The notes: generated from the letters alone by a model not told the origin. 64,000 nt of DNA from Paenibacillus sp. FSL R10-2734 (GCF_037963865.1 NZ_CP150170.1:496001-560000), one strand, 5' to 3'; shown: positions 31,094 through 39,782, numbered from the stretch's first letter. A program made the numbers and translations.

Positions 31094-31820
31094 CAATCAT
31101 CCCTTCTCTTTCGTCGTGGTCATCCACTCGGCGTCCACGATGTTCATCCAGTGTATCATAACGATAATGTTCAAGCACCTTGAAAATAGCTGGACCCGTC
31201 GGTGTTGCGCCTCTCATGTTTAATTTGGAGAATAGCGTACGAATACCTGACATATCTTTGGTCCAATCTAAATCAAGCCTAGCATCTTCGCTGCTGTTAT
31301 TTCCGGGAAAATGAAACACAGCAATCTCACTCTTGCCTTCTCTGGCTTCCAGACTGAGCGCCAAATCACGAATCGCATCTTCCACAGCACCCAGTTTAGG
31401 CTTCATACTAGCACTTGCATCGATAAGGAGCGCAATGCGTAGCGGCGATGTTTCTGTTAGTTCATCCACAACTGTAACGACTTGTGATCGTTGAACAGGA
31501 GGTAGCTGATCCAGCGAACCTTCGCCTAGTATCTTTTTTACCTCTTTATTAACCGCCTGCTGGATCGTCTGAACCACAGTCTTGCGTGTCATCATCTGGA
31601 TCGTCTGCGCCAGCTGCGGTGTCCCAACTATACGGCTAAGACCCCCACCGGCCTTAGCGATGTCAGCTATTTCCCGACTCCCAAGCTCCCCAATCGTTCC
31701 ATAATCGACTACACCAACTACGTTTACGGTAATTCCCTCCTGCAGGGCATGCGCCGCTGCCATCACCGGACTTTCCCCTACGTTTGAACAACCGTCAGTA
31801 ATGAGCAATATCTGCTTCAT
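31077..31820 (-). CDS. yabS: von Willebrand factor A domain protein (YabS-like)
   Basis: 247 aa from ATG 31820 (MKQILLITDG, GGGGAG upstream). A beta-alpha start with DGCSN is followed by a vWA fold whose metal site is DASASMK (about residue 134), with TPTGPAIF as the later metal-binding loop. No signal peptide or transmembrane helix is visible, so it is probably cytoplasmic. It corresponds to B. subtilis yabS, in the conserved order spoIIE-yabS-yabT-tilS. The function is unknown. The overlap with yabT suggests joint expression and possibly a complex with the kinase. Confidence 0.85.
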   Translation of the reverse strand: MKQILLITDGCSNVGESPVMAAAHALQEGITVNVVGVVDYGTIGELGSREIADIAKAGGGLSRIVGTPQLAQTIQMMTRKTVVQTIQQAVNKEVKKILGEGSLDQLPPVQRSQVVTVVDELTETSPLRIALLIDASASMKPKLGAVEDAIRDLALSLEAREGKSEIAVFHFPGNNSSEDARLDLDWTKDMSGIRTLFSKLNMRGATPTGPAIFKVLEHYRYDTLDEHRGRRVDDHDEREGMIGGYVV

Positions 31821-31977
31821 GACTCTCCACTCCCCTTTGTTTGAAACCTCTGTTTCTAGCATATCCAGATTAAGAGATTTCAAACGTCGTATTCCGGTGG
31901 GAGGAATCTATGATCTGAACTGTGGGGGGATAGTGAATAGGGGAACTGCGAGAATTGTTGGGCTTTCGATCGCTGTT

Positions 31978-32026
31978 ATTCTTTGATTTCTCTATTAAAA
32001 CCGTCCTCTGCGGTTGAAATCAAAGA
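31978..32026. repeat. Inverted repeat between spoIIE and yabS
   Basis: TTCTTTGATTTC pairs perfectly with GAAATCAAAGAA, with an inner AACCG/CGGTT match. It is a long stable hairpin without a U-run on the minus strand. Confidence 0.65.
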
Positions 32027-32198
32027 ATAAAGGCGAACGCTCCGCTTCTACAGCTCCAACATTCTCTCCGTTCCGTCCTTTCACTTTTTGTAAACAGTTT
32101 AGATCTAAAGATTCCGTCCCAAGTCAGCCGACCATTGAAACGGGAGTAATAGGGGGGGCGAGTTACTTAATAGACTCGCCTCGATAGCTTGCTGGCAG

Positions 32199-32351
32199 CA
32201 CGAAGCACGGCGCTTCGCACGTGCTTAAACCCTCAACAGTATGGCACCTCGCAGGCAACTCGATACTTCGTGCGTGCTACAAACATATACAAGCATCACG
32301 ACGCTTCGCGCGTGCTAAAACGTACATGCAACACGACGCTTCGCGCGTGCC
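32199..32351. repeat. Array of short GC-rich hairpin repeats after spoIIE
   Basis: Four imperfect units around CACGACGCTTCGCGCGTGC at about 32199, 32262, 32296 and 32329. The last two are almost identical. Each folds as a CACG/CGTG stem with a CTTCG loop. The array begins 7 nt past the spoIIE stop on the minus strand. Confidence 0.75.
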
Positions 32352-32358
32352 CAACCAT

Positions 32359-34866
32359 CTAACTAACCGTACGAGGACGCTCCATACGGCCGACACCCGG
32401 CATATGCAGGCTAGACCATTCCGGATGGAAATGATCTACACGACTAACGACAATCGTCATATCATCATGGATCTCATTGCCCTGATAACGGATTACCTTA
32501 TCTAACAGGCTATCCGCCATATCTTGAGGATCATCCCCCTCAAGCTCTTGGATCAACCGTTTCATCCATATCTCCTTATTAACGGCATATCCAGGCGCAT
32601 CATAAATACCATCGGTCATCATAATCAAAATATCGCCCGCCCGAAGCTGCATGCTAATCAGGTCCACATCGATATCTTTAATGATTCCTATAGGCAGATT
32701 ACTAGAGGTTATTGGAATGACCTCACTGCCCCTCCGAATAAAGCTCGGTGCGGAAGCAATCTTCATAAAAGTTGTCTGTGCCGAATACTGATCAATTAAC
32801 GCCATATCTACTGTGGCATAGAATTCATCTGGAGAACGTAATAAGAGAATAGAGTTTACCGACTTCACAGCCAGCTTCTCATCCATACCAGATTGCAGTA
32901 GCTTTTCTAACATACCGAGTGCGGCACTGCTCTCCATCCTCGCCCGCTCACCATTTCCCATTCCATCGCTAATGGATACGGCAAAGGTGCCATTTCCAAG
33001 CTCTACGGTGCTAAAGCTATCACCAGATAGCATATCTCCACCTTTAGAGACAACCGCCACCCCAGTATTTACTTCAAAGGCTTTAGCTGAACCGAAGGTA
33101 ACCATCGACAATCCTTCCCGAGGATGAACTGCCGTCTCGCTCATGACAGCAATATTCTCATCTAGAATGTCAGAGAGGAGTGGAGCGATCATTTTACGGC
33201 ATTCATCAAAACCACGAGTATAGGCATGCACCACCTCTATTTCTACACGCCCAGGATCCAGACTTAAGATTTCGATACCATGGATAGACAAGCCTAATTT
33301 CTCCAATGTCTCACGGATTTGAGCTTCCTGACGATACATGGCCTGTCCCTCACGTTTAATCTCCCTCGCTAAGTCCTCCATAACCTGTGATACGCCGGAT
33401 AGCTGCTCGGCAACAAATTGACGACTATCGTATATTTGTCTTTTCCATCGCATATCATGTTGGTAAAGATCATATTGTCCTTTCATAACATCAAGTACTT
33501 CGCCGGTTTTACCGCAAATCCGGCTCCATTCTGGAGGCAACTGAGCTGCCGTAATATCAGGGCATTCCTCAACAGTAGTCATCATATCGGTCATATACCT
33601 ATACGTTTGATAGAATTTTGCATCCCAGCAGTGAGAACGCCGAACGCACCCTGCACAGGCTCCTTCTGTTACCGTATTCATGAAATCTTCCATTTCACGG
33701 TCTGACTTCCCCACTTCTCCAGCACGTGGGATCTGCCCAAAGCTACTCGAGAGTTGCTGGAACACTTGTGAGAATTGTGTCACTCGTTCCGCCGTTAAAT
33801 CCCTTACTCGTCGCGCATATTCATGTTGAGATCGGCTATGATCTGACGTGCCCGGAACATATTTAGCAATGGCAGATATCATCGCCTTCGGCGTTATAAG
33901 AAATAGTACTACCGCTACGCAGGTCTCCCATGTTGAGGCCATCATATCACCCGGACCCGTAAAATATACAGAAAGGATCGTAGATCCTAGCAACATACCG
34001 ATAGATACTGCACCTTTTCGACCACTCTGCATCATTCCCGCTAGCATTCCGGAAAAAGCAAGCAGGCTCATCTGATAGATGGCACTGATATCAGCCAAGC
34101 TGAGAATCAATCCGGTCACAACCCCAACAGCAGCACCAAGAGGAGCCCCCCCTGCCATGGCGAAGAGTAGAATCAAATATCGTGACAATATATGCTCCAA
34201 AGACAAACCATTAAGGGTCCAACCCACAAGGCCCGTCATTACTGAGGCAAGTAATATAATAAGGCATAGAATCTCCTCGTTCCTAAGCGCTCTACTCTTT
34301 TGCTTATAGGTTAGTAGAGGCAGCGCCTGAATGAACACCAGTGTAAGCACAAAGCCTAGTAAAGCATCTAGTGTTGTCATCATAAGTGGATACCAAGAAA
34401 GAGAAGGTCCAATAACGATCTGGAACAGGCCAACCATAAACGAAGACACAAACACCATAAGCGGCGCATAAGACAAATCTATTCGTTCATAGCTTTCCAA
34501 TCCTTTATAAACTAGAAAGAAAATAATCAGCTCAGCAGTAATAACCAAAGCCCCTGGGAATGGAGTAAAAAGACTTCCAGCTACAATGGCAGCAGCTACA
34601 GGTACAATAGAGTCGCGACGCATAAACACAATGACGGCAAAGTATGCGGCAGCAAAAGGAGACAGTTCGTCCAAGATCATGGCTCTACCTAGCAGAAACC
34701 CCATGAAACTGAGCAAAAGCATCCATTTCTTCGCTGCAATTAACTGAACATACCGCCGCTTCTGGCCCCAAGCTGTAATACGCGTGCGTAAGGCTTGTCT
34801 CTGCTTCTTATCTTCATTTCCCACTCTTGTCCACTCTGGCAAATTTACCACGTTGCTTTTACTCAT
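32359..34866 (-). CDS. spoIIE: Stage II sporulation protein E (PP2C-type phosphatase)
   Basis: 835 aa. In the forespore it dephosphorylates SpoIIAA and so frees sigma-F; it also interacts with FtsZ at the polar septum. The first about 330 residues form roughly ten transmembrane helices (e.g. KWMLLLSFMGFLLGRAMIL, AYFAVIVFM). A central region with CAGCVRRSHCW follows, then the PP2C domain (about 590-810) with SISDGMGNG, ILIMMTDGIYDAP and the late DDMTIVV. It heads spoIIE-yabS-yabT, and its promoter has Spo0A-type features. AGGGG lies very close to the ATG, but GGTGG further upstream may serve. Confidence 0.97.
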   Translation of the reverse strand: MSKSNVVNLPEWTRVGNEDKKQRQALRTRITAWGQKRRYVQLIAAKKWMLLLSFMGFLLGRAMILDELSPFAAAYFAVIVFMRRDSIVPVAAAIVAGSLFTPFPGALVITAELIIFFLVYKGLESYERIDLSYAPLMVFVSSFMVGLFQIVIGPSLSWYPLMMTTLDALLGFVLTLVFIQALPLLTYKQKSRALRNEEILCLIILLASVMTGLVGWTLNGLSLEHILSRYLILLFAMAGGAPLGAAVGVVTGLILSLADISAIYQMSLLAFSGMLAGMMQSGRKGAVSIGMLLGSTILSVYFTGPGDMMASTWETCVAVVLFLITPKAMISAIAKYVPGTSDHSRSQHEYARRVRDLTAERVTQFSQVFQQLSSSFGQIPRAGEVGKSDREMEDFMNTVTEGACAGCVRRSHCWDAKFYQTYRYMTDMMTTVEECPDITAAQLPPEWSRICGKTGEVLDVMKGQYDLYQHDMRWKRQIYDSRQFVAEQLSGVSQVMEDLAREIKREGQAMYRQEAQIRETLEKLGLSIHGIEILSLDPGRVEIEVVHAYTRGFDECRKMIAPLLSDILDENIAVMSETAVHPREGLSMVTFGSAKAFEVNTGVAVVSKGGDMLSGDSFSTVELGNGTFAVSISDGMGNGERARMESSAALGMLEKLLQSGMDEKLAVKSVNSILLLRSPDEFYATVDMALIDQYSAQTTFMKIASAPSFIRRGSEVIPITSSNLPIGIIKDIDVDLISMQLRAGDILIMMTDGIYDAPGYAVNKEIWMKRLIQELEGDDPQDMADSLLDKVIRYQGNEIHDDMTIVVSRVDHFHPEWSSLHMPGVGRMERPRTVS

Positions 34867-35150
34867 TCCCCTACACCACCCGTTTAAGAATTTATGCTAC
34901 TCATTATATAGCCGGGTATTTGAGAAAGTTTGTCAGAAATGGAGGGACACACACAAGAAATTTCCGACAAAAAAGCCTTTAGCTATGATCTCTAAAAAAG
35001 CAGTTCTATCCCTTGTGGGACGGTAGGTTGATTGGTTTCAAGATTGTTTGCAACGCGGTTTCACGCGATGACGCGGCGGTCATTCGTCAGCGATTGCCCT
35101 AGAGTTATGTGAGAATGACATGGATGCTGTCGGCAATTTTATATGACATG
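34867..35150 (-). promoter_or_regulatory. spoIIE upstream region with no tRNA or gene
   Basis: Apart from the promoter described separately, I see no gene in the 34971-35150 part. In B. subtilis this gap (yabR-spoIIE) carries tRNA-Met and tRNA-Glu genes; no cloverleaf is visible here. Confidence 0.6.
34903..34970 (-). promoter_or_regulatory. Spo0A-type promoter of spoIIE
   Basis: On the minus strand a -10 TATAAT (34903-34908) is preceded by TGACAA (34930-34935) at 21 nt, or CTGACA at 22 nt. The B. subtilis spoIIE and spoIIG promoters share this unusually long spacing. Two 0A-box-like sites are TTGTCAGAA (34930-34938, plus orientation, overlapping the -35) and TTGTCGGAA (34962-34970, minus orientation). 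Confidence 0.72.
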
Positions 35151-35186
35151 ACAAAAAAACCGCAAGGGCGAAATGCCCCTGCGGTT
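35151..35186 (-). terminator. Terminator after the S1-domain gene
   Basis: A 12-bp stem with one mismatch (AACCGCAAGGGC at 35158-35169 with 35175-35186), followed by U7 on the minus strand. Confidence 0.9.
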
Positions 35187-35209
35187 ATTTATGATGTACA
35201 GGTATCGGA

Positions 35210-35713
35210 TTACACGCGTTTGGCTCCACGGCCTCCGCGCTTTCCTTCTGTGTTCTTCTTAATCGAAGATATCCGTTCTTCGCTGTCTTTCAGGAATCGC
35301 GACATTTTATCCTCGAATGAAGGTTTACCGGCTGCAGGCTTAAATGGACGCCCACCCCGTTCACGATTGAATCCACCGCCGCCTCCACCACCACTGCCGC
35401 CACCGCCGCCGAAACGGTCTCCGCCGCTAGGACGTTCTGGTCTTGGAGCTCTAGGCGGACGTACTTCCGATGCCGGCTTGTCAACTGCCTGCTTAATGGA
35501 AAGTCCGATCTTGCCGTCCTTATCGACGTTGATCACCTTGACTGTTACTACATCACTAATCTTCAGATGATCGTTAACATCCTTGACATAATTATCGGCG
35601 ATTTCCGAGATGTGAACGAGACCTGTGACACCTCCTGACAGATCCACAAATGCTCCGAAATGCGTGATGCCTGTCACTTTGCCTTCTAACTTGGTGCCCA
35701 CTTCAATTGCCAT
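35210..35713 (-). CDS. yabR: S1 RNA-binding domain protein (YabR-like)
   Basis: 167 aa. The N-terminal S1 domain (about residues 5-75) reads GTKLEGKVTGITHFGAFVDL, TGLVHISEIADNYV and GKIGLSIKQA. It is followed by a basic, proline- and glycine-rich stretch with two runs of glycine (about 100-125) and a charged helical tail (FEDKMSRFLKDSEERISSIKK). It corresponds to B. subtilis yabR after divIC, but the glycine-rich linker is longer. It likely binds RNA or ribosomes; the exact function is unknown. It ends at a strong terminator. Confidence 0.88.
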   Translation of the reverse strand: MAIEVGTKLEGKVTGITHFGAFVDLSGGVTGLVHISEIADNYVKDVNDHLKISDVVTVKVINVDKDGKIGLSIKQAVDKPASEVRPPRAPRPERPSGGDRFGGGGGSGGGGGGGFNRERGGRPFKPAAGKPSFEDKMSRFLKDSEERISSIKKNTEGKRGGRGAKRV

Positions 35714-35837
35714 AGAATAAAATGATCCTCCCTTAAAAATATACAGACGAATATTAAGGTCATCCTGTCTGCGGTGATTTGATTATACAGTAAAGAGCAA
35801 AGCAAGGCAACAGAGTAAAAGCCTCTTTTAGCCTCTA

Positions 35838-36173
35838 TTATTGCTCTGATTGCTCTGTTCGAATAGGAGTTTCCCCTTGAGGATAGATATTGTACCATTT
35901 ACGTGCTAATTGGCCGATATACTCGTCATCATTAAGTCTGGATAATTCATATTTTAATTGATTCAAAGATGCCATAACATCCTTACTATTCTCCTGCTTC
36001 TTAGCGAGTTGCTCACCCTTGTCCGCAATAACAGCGCTTTGATCGAAGTAAGTATAACCCGCCCAGCCGAAAAACACTGCCACAAAGACAATCCACATAA
36101 ATCTTCTTCTCTTCGCGCCTGCGGCCGAATTTTTGCTATGATTACTTTTCTCTTCCGCAGTAAATCTGTTCAT
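35838..36173 (-). CDS. divIC: Septum formation initiator DivIC
   Basis: 111 aa. A bitopic divisome protein that pairs with FtsL and DivIB outside the membrane. It has a basic cytoplasmic N-terminus, one transmembrane helix (FMWIVFVAVFFGWAGYTYF, about 25-43) and a coiled-coil region (VIADKGEQLAKKQENSKDVMASLNQLKYELSRL), then the conserved DDEYIGQLARKWYNIYPQGET end. It follows yabP-yabQ, as in B. subtilis. Confidence 0.93.
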   Translation of the reverse strand: MNRFTAEEKSNHSKNSAAGAKRRRFMWIVFVAVFFGWAGYTYFDQSAVIADKGEQLAKKQENSKDVMASLNQLKYELSRLNDDEYIGQLARKWYNIYPQGETPIRTEQSEQ

Positions 36174-36196
36174 GCAGCGTACCCCCTAATTCAAGG

Positions 36197-36760
36197 TCAG
36201 CGTTTCCGCCATTTGGTGATCCATTCAGTGATCTTCACAATCCAGGCGCTATGTGTCACCCGCGATAACCGTGGAGAGATCCATCTTACAGGTAATACCC
36301 AAATTGGCTTCGTCAGACGCAGCAGAAGCTTAAGGATGAACCATAGAATACGACCTAGCAGTTTTAGCAATCCTATAAAAAGACGCCAAAGCCAGCGAAG
36401 AGGTGTACCTATTAAGATCTCCACAAGTCTCCATAGCAACCTGCACATATACTGAACCGCTTGAATTAACATTAACACAAAACGCCGCACCGTAACACTG
36501 AAGATTAAAAAATAGATCCATACACCTAGAAATAAACCTAGAAAGACATAAAATCGTAGTTGCCCTTGATTTCCGGCATACAGCATACGAAATACAAGCA
36601 AAGCAGCCCCAAGCCAATATAGTAGATCTAGCATAGCATTCAGCCATTTGGGAAAATTGAACTTCAGCGACAGCACCCGGTAGCTGTCATAGGCCAGTCC
36701 CATCGTCACCCCGGCCATGATCATGTAGAACAGCGTCACCCACTGAACTGCAGGATTCAT
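36197..36760 (-). CDS. yabQ: Spore cortex biosynthesis protein YabQ
   Basis: 187 aa. An integral membrane protein needed for cortex formation in B. subtilis. About four hydrophobic helices lie in the first half (WVTLFYMIMAGVTMGLAYDSYR, LLYWLGAALLVFRML, FYVFLGLFLGVWIYFLIF). The C-terminal half is rich in Leu, Trp and Arg and contains a further hydrophobic stretch. It overlaps yabP by 4 nt, so translation is coupled. It is expected to be mother-cell (sigma-E) expressed. Confidence 0.9.
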   Translation of the reverse strand: MNPAVQWVTLFYMIMAGVTMGLAYDSYRVLSLKFNFPKWLNAMLDLLYWLGAALLVFRMLYAGNQGQLRFYVFLGLFLGVWIYFLIFSVTVRRFVLMLIQAVQYMCRLLWRLVEILIGTPLRWLWRLFIGLLKLLGRILWFILKLLLRLTKPIWVLPVRWISPRLSRVTHSAWIVKITEWITKWRKR

Positions 36761-37041
36761 TTAAATAGCTTACCGAGTAGACCTTTGTTTTTGCCCTGCG
36801 ATCCGGGATCGAGATAAATCAGGGAATGTACATTGCCCTCTAAGGACAACATTCCGTTCTCCAGACTTAAATTTTTGATATGTAAATGATTCCCGCGAAT
36901 GGTGAGATGGCCGAGTTCTGTACGAAGCAAAAATTCCTCGCTGTCGAAGCTCTCCACATTTTGCACGCCCGTCAACTCTAATTGCTTACGACTGCGCATG
37001 TGCAGATCGTGCTGTTTATTTACCTTTCCTGGCTCGATCAT
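36757..37041 (-). CDS. yabP: Sporulation protein YabP
   Basis: 94 aa of the YabP/YqfC family: RSRKQLELTGVQNVESFDSEEFLLRTELGHLTIRG-type beta-rich domain followed by LHIKNLSLENGMLSLEGNVHSLIYLD. It is required for spore development in B. subtilis, where it is sigma-E controlled. The ATG has AGAAGGAGGGG upstream. A weak sigma-E-like -10 (CATAGATT, near 37070) precedes it, but the -35 is not convincing. Confidence 0.92.
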   Translation of the reverse strand: MIEPGKVNKQHDLHMRSRKQLELTGVQNVESFDSEEFLLRTELGHLTIRGNHLHIKNLSLENGMLSLEGNVHSLIYLDPGSQGKNKGLLGKLFK

Positions 37042-37127
37042 AGCATGTACCCCTCCTTCTTACCTCTAATCTATGGCAGAAGTAGAAGATATAGAACATC
37101 CCGTCCCTCTAAAAAATAAGAGAGACA

Positions 37128-37178
37128 AAAAAGAAAAAAGAAGGCACAACTCTACATAATGTAAAGTTATGCCTTCTT
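37128..37178 (-). terminator. Terminator after rqcP
   Basis: A long stem (37138-37178) with GAAGGCA/TGCCTTC arms and inner AACT/AGTT and TACAT/ATGTA pairs, followed by a U-rich run on the minus strand. It separates hup-rqcP from yabP-yabQ-divIC. Confidence 0.88.
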
Positions 37179-37210
37179 CTATTAAAATATTTTTGCTTGC
37201 TATAATACTC

Positions 37211-37489
37211 TTACCAGTCCAGTCCGCTGCTTTTGGCAACAGGCTCTTCCCGAAGTAGAGTATACATACCAGCGGCCTCGTCCTTGCGAGTCGTTTCGAC
37301 CAGCTTTTCTACTTGGACCGTTACAAGCTTTTGTCCAAATTGTACAGTAATCTCGTCACCGATCTTAACTGCACTACTTGGCTTAGATTCCCGCCCGTTA
37401 ATTAGCACCCGACCTTGTTCGGACACATCCTTGGCCACTGTACGGCGCTTAATTAAACGAGACACTTTCAGGAATTTGTCAAGACGCAT
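37211..37489 (-). CDS. rqcP: S4-domain ribosome quality-control factor RqcP (YabO)
   Basis: 92 aa. An S4 RNA-binding domain (MRLDKFLKVSRLIKRRTVAKDVSEQG, then GDEITVQFG) matching Hsp15/YabO. In B. subtilis RqcP helps RqcH add C-terminal alanine tails to stalled nascent chains on 50S subunits. It overlaps the hup stop by 1 nt, so the two are co-translated. It ends the short hup-rqcP unit. Confidence 0.92.
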   Translation of the reverse strand: MRLDKFLKVSRLIKRRTVAKDVSEQGRVLINGRESKPSSAVKIGDEITVQFGQKLVTVQVEKLVETTRKDEAAGMYTLLREEPVAKSSGLDW

Positions 37490-37761
37490 TAGTTAACGGC
37501 TTCTTTAAGCTTGTTACCAGCTTTGAAAGCCGGTACAGTCGATTCTGGAATTTCAATCGTTGTGCCCGTTTGCGGGTTGCGACCAGTGCGTCCTGCACGT
37601 TTGCGAGTTTCAAAAGTTCCGAAACCGATCAGTTGGACTTTATCACCTTTTGCCAAAGCTTCTGTAATCTCACCCAAGAACCCGTTCAATACTGCTTCTA
37701 CATCTTTTTTTGCCAATCCGTTTTTCTCGGAAATGTTGTTTACCAAATCTGTCTTGTTCAT
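37489..37761 (-). CDS. hup: DNA-binding protein HU
   Basis: 90 aa. A nucleoid protein of the HU/IHF family: MNKTDLVNNISEKNGLAKKDVEAV at the N-terminus, the signature GFGTFETRKRAGRTGRNPQTG with the proline at the tip of the DNA-binding arm, and PAFKAGNKLKEAVN at the end. AGGAGG precedes the ATG. It lies between mazG and rqcP; B. subtilis has no hup at this site. The 287 nt upstream hold no gene, and I see no clear promoter. Confidence 0.97.
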   Translation of the reverse strand: MNKTDLVNNISEKNGLAKKDVEAVLNGFLGEITEALAKGDKVQLIGFGTFETRKRAGRTGRNPQTGTTIEIPESTVPAFKAGNKLKEAVN

Positions 37762-38048
37762 AATTTAAAGTTCCTCCTAGGATACGAAAAAATAAATGAA
37801 ACGAGAATCACCACCAGAATATGGGGCAAATCGCCATTTCGTCTTTATGATATTCTTGATGTCAGCTTAAAATCCTGCCACGATTCGCCGTTTTTTTTAA
37901 AAAGAAACAGTTATTTCTCAGAAATCGTCGCTAAATCTATTCTATAGCACTATTAAACTATTCGCCACAATCTAAATCAGAGATGAATACTACATTCACA
38001 GCATTGCCCCATTTTGAAGTCCATATACCGCTAGGGGGCTATGAATTG

Positions 38049-39548
38049 CTAGCCTTTTCGCTCCTCAGCCTTAGCTTCTTGCCACAGTTCTTCCATCTCT
38101 TCCAAACTACTATCCTCTACGCTCTTTCCTTTACGCTGCAGGCTTTGCTCAATATATTGAAACCGGCGCACGAATTTGCGGTTGGTCCGGGTTAATGCCT
38201 CTTCTGGATCTGCACCGATAAAACGGGCGACATTCGTAACCGCGAACAACAAATCTCCAAGTTCTAAAATTTGATCGTCTGACGCTGCATTTGTATCAAT
38301 CGCCTCCTGAAGCTCATCGATCTCTTCACGAATCTTGGCTATGCAGTCCTTGGCGTTATCCCAGTCAAAGCCCACCTTCGATGCTTTTTTCTGAAGCTTG
38401 TACGCCTTCATAAGGGCAGGCAAATCACGTGGAACACCACTGAGTACGGATAATTCCTCTGGCTTCACGCCTTTACGCCGCTTCTCCTCTGCCTTCATGC
38501 CCTCCCAGTTCTTCAGAGCCTCTTCAGCATCATTCGCATTGGTATCCCCAAATACGTGGGGGTGACGGAAGATAAGCTTATCATTCAGCCCTTCTATAAC
38601 GTCAAAAACACTAAATGTGCCAAGCTCCTCCTCCATTTGAGAGTGAAGCATAATCTGCAGCAAAAGGTCGCCCAGCTCCTCTTTCATATGGTCCGGGTCA
38701 TCTTCATCAATCGTTTCAAGGACTTCGTAGGTTTCTTCGATTAGATTTTTGCGCAAGGATTCATGTGTCTGCTCCCGATCCCATGGACAACCTTCCGGAC
38801 TACGCAAAATATCGACAATTTCATGTAAACGGGCAAAGGTGCGGTTTCTTAGCTTCTCGTCGCGATTCGCGGGCACATAGACCAGTGACAGATTTCCATA
38901 ACCGTTGAGACGATCCAGTTCATATAGCGGTACTTTAACAATACTTTCTTCGTTCTCCACGCCTAGTGCATGACCCACAACTACTTCATACTCTGGCGGG
39001 TAGAGCTCCATCAGACATAATTTCGTCTCCGAGGCGGTAAAGCTATCGTACACCTGGCCAATCAGGGTATGCAGTTCAGGCTGAAGCTGAGCGCTGCGAA
39101 TACCAGAAGCATCTAATAACTGAAATCCTTCGATGGGATCAAAACCTAGCCGAACAAACGCCTCATCGAGAAAGCTCTCTCCGCCCAATATTTGCAGTTC
39201 AATGCCTTCCTCAGGGCAACGCTCGCGCAGCTGCGAAACCGCTGATTCCGCAACCATAGGATGACCGGGAACCGCATAGACAATATCTGTACCGTCTGCT
39301 GCTGATCGAGCCTCTTCAATTAATTTTGAAGTAATCGCTGCATAGACCTCAGGAAACGAGGATAAAGATTCATACAATCCATCAAAGGACTGTGAAGCTA
39401 TTTCAAGCTCGGAGAGGGCAGCCATGACTGGATGCTCTTTCGTACGCACGTAGACAACGGATGCTGCTTTCAGCTTTTTTACAATCCCTAGCGTCAGTCG
39501 ATCAGGGTTACCTGACCCGAGACCGACGACTGTTAATGTTGCACTCAT
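38049..39548 (-). CDS. mazG: Nucleoside triphosphate pyrophosphohydrolase MazG with an N-terminal tetrapyrrole methylase-like domain (YabN-type)
   Basis: 499 aa. Residues 1-225 resemble the SAM-dependent tetrapyrrole methylase fold (VVGLGSGNPDRLTLG, YAVPGHPMVAES). The MazG domain follows, with CPWDREQTHESLRKNLIEETYEVLETI and EELGDLLLQIMLHSQMEEE, and a second, partial EELGDLLFAV copy near the C-terminus. It hydrolyses NTPs to NMPs and pyrophosphate, probably cleansing the pool of aberrant nucleotides. AGGAGG precedes the ATG. The order yabM-mazG-rqcP follows B. subtilis. Confidence 0.93.
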   Translation of the reverse strand: MSATLTVVGLGSGNPDRLTLGIVKKLKAASVVYVRTKEHPVMAALSELEIASQSFDGLYESLSSFPEVYAAITSKLIEEARSAADGTDIVYAVPGHPMVAESAVSQLRERCPEEGIELQILGGESFLDEAFVRLGFDPIEGFQLLDASGIRSAQLQPELHTLIGQVYDSFTASETKLCLMELYPPEYEVVVGHALGVENEESIVKVPLYELDRLNGYGNLSLVYVPANRDEKLRNRTFARLHEIVDILRSPEGCPWDREQTHESLRKNLIEETYEVLETIDEDDPDHMKEELGDLLLQIMLHSQMEEELGTFSVFDVIEGLNDKLIFRHPHVFGDTNANDAEEALKNWEGMKAEEKRRKGVKPEELSVLSGVPRDLPALMKAYKLQKKASKVGFDWDNAKDCIAKIREEIDELQEAIDTNAASDDQILELGDLLFAVTNVARFIGADPEEALTRTNRKFVRRFQYIEQSLQRKGKSVEDSSLEEMEELWQEAKAEERKG

Positions 39549-39616
39549 GTCTATTCCTCCTCTTAAGCGGCTGCCTATGCTGTAGGCAGCTCGTTTTTGT
39601 TAACGTACCAGAAAGT

Positions 39617-39782
39617 ATATATTTGGAACCCCCGCAAAGTACCTGAGTACACTTCTAAGAAGAAACGACGTTGTCGTCTTTTAAAGACGATAACTGTTTC
39701 TCGTAAAAATATAAGGATAAAGTATATCGTGAAACTTATACTTTCTTATATTTCAAGCAAAGCCCCACTTTGTGGGGATATC
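39617..39782 (+). repeat. Composite repeat carrying interspersed repeat copy B
   Basis: The flanks CCGCAAAGTACCTGA (from 39625) and AGCAAAGCCCCACTTTGTGG (from 39756) recur, inverted and close together, at 47397-47460. Between them sits a copy of the 90-bp structured repeat (39666-39755: TCTTTTAAAGACGATAACTG, TATAAGGATAAAGTATATCG, TATACTTTCTTATA). The terminal CCCCAC-TTT-GTGGGG hairpin lies just past the flippase stop and may also terminate it. Confidence 0.8.

Larger units (their letters stand above)
31821..32358. other. spoIIE-yabS intergenic region, hairpin-rich, no gene
   Basis: About 540 nt. It contains a 12-bp inverted repeat (31978-32026), a hairpin GGCGAGT-N10-ACTCGCC (32157-32180), and an array of GCACG/CGTGC hairpins (32199-32351) ending at the spoIIE stop. 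A short plus ORF across it (from 32221) has no support. Confidence 0.6.

Noticed and set aside
32199..32351. CRISPR-like array after spoIIE
   Set aside because: Only four imperfect units with irregular spacing and no leader or cas genes; better described as hairpin repeats.
34971..35150. tRNA genes between the S1 gene and spoIIE, as in B. subtilis
   Set aside because: I found no GTTCGANNC T-loop or acceptor pairing.
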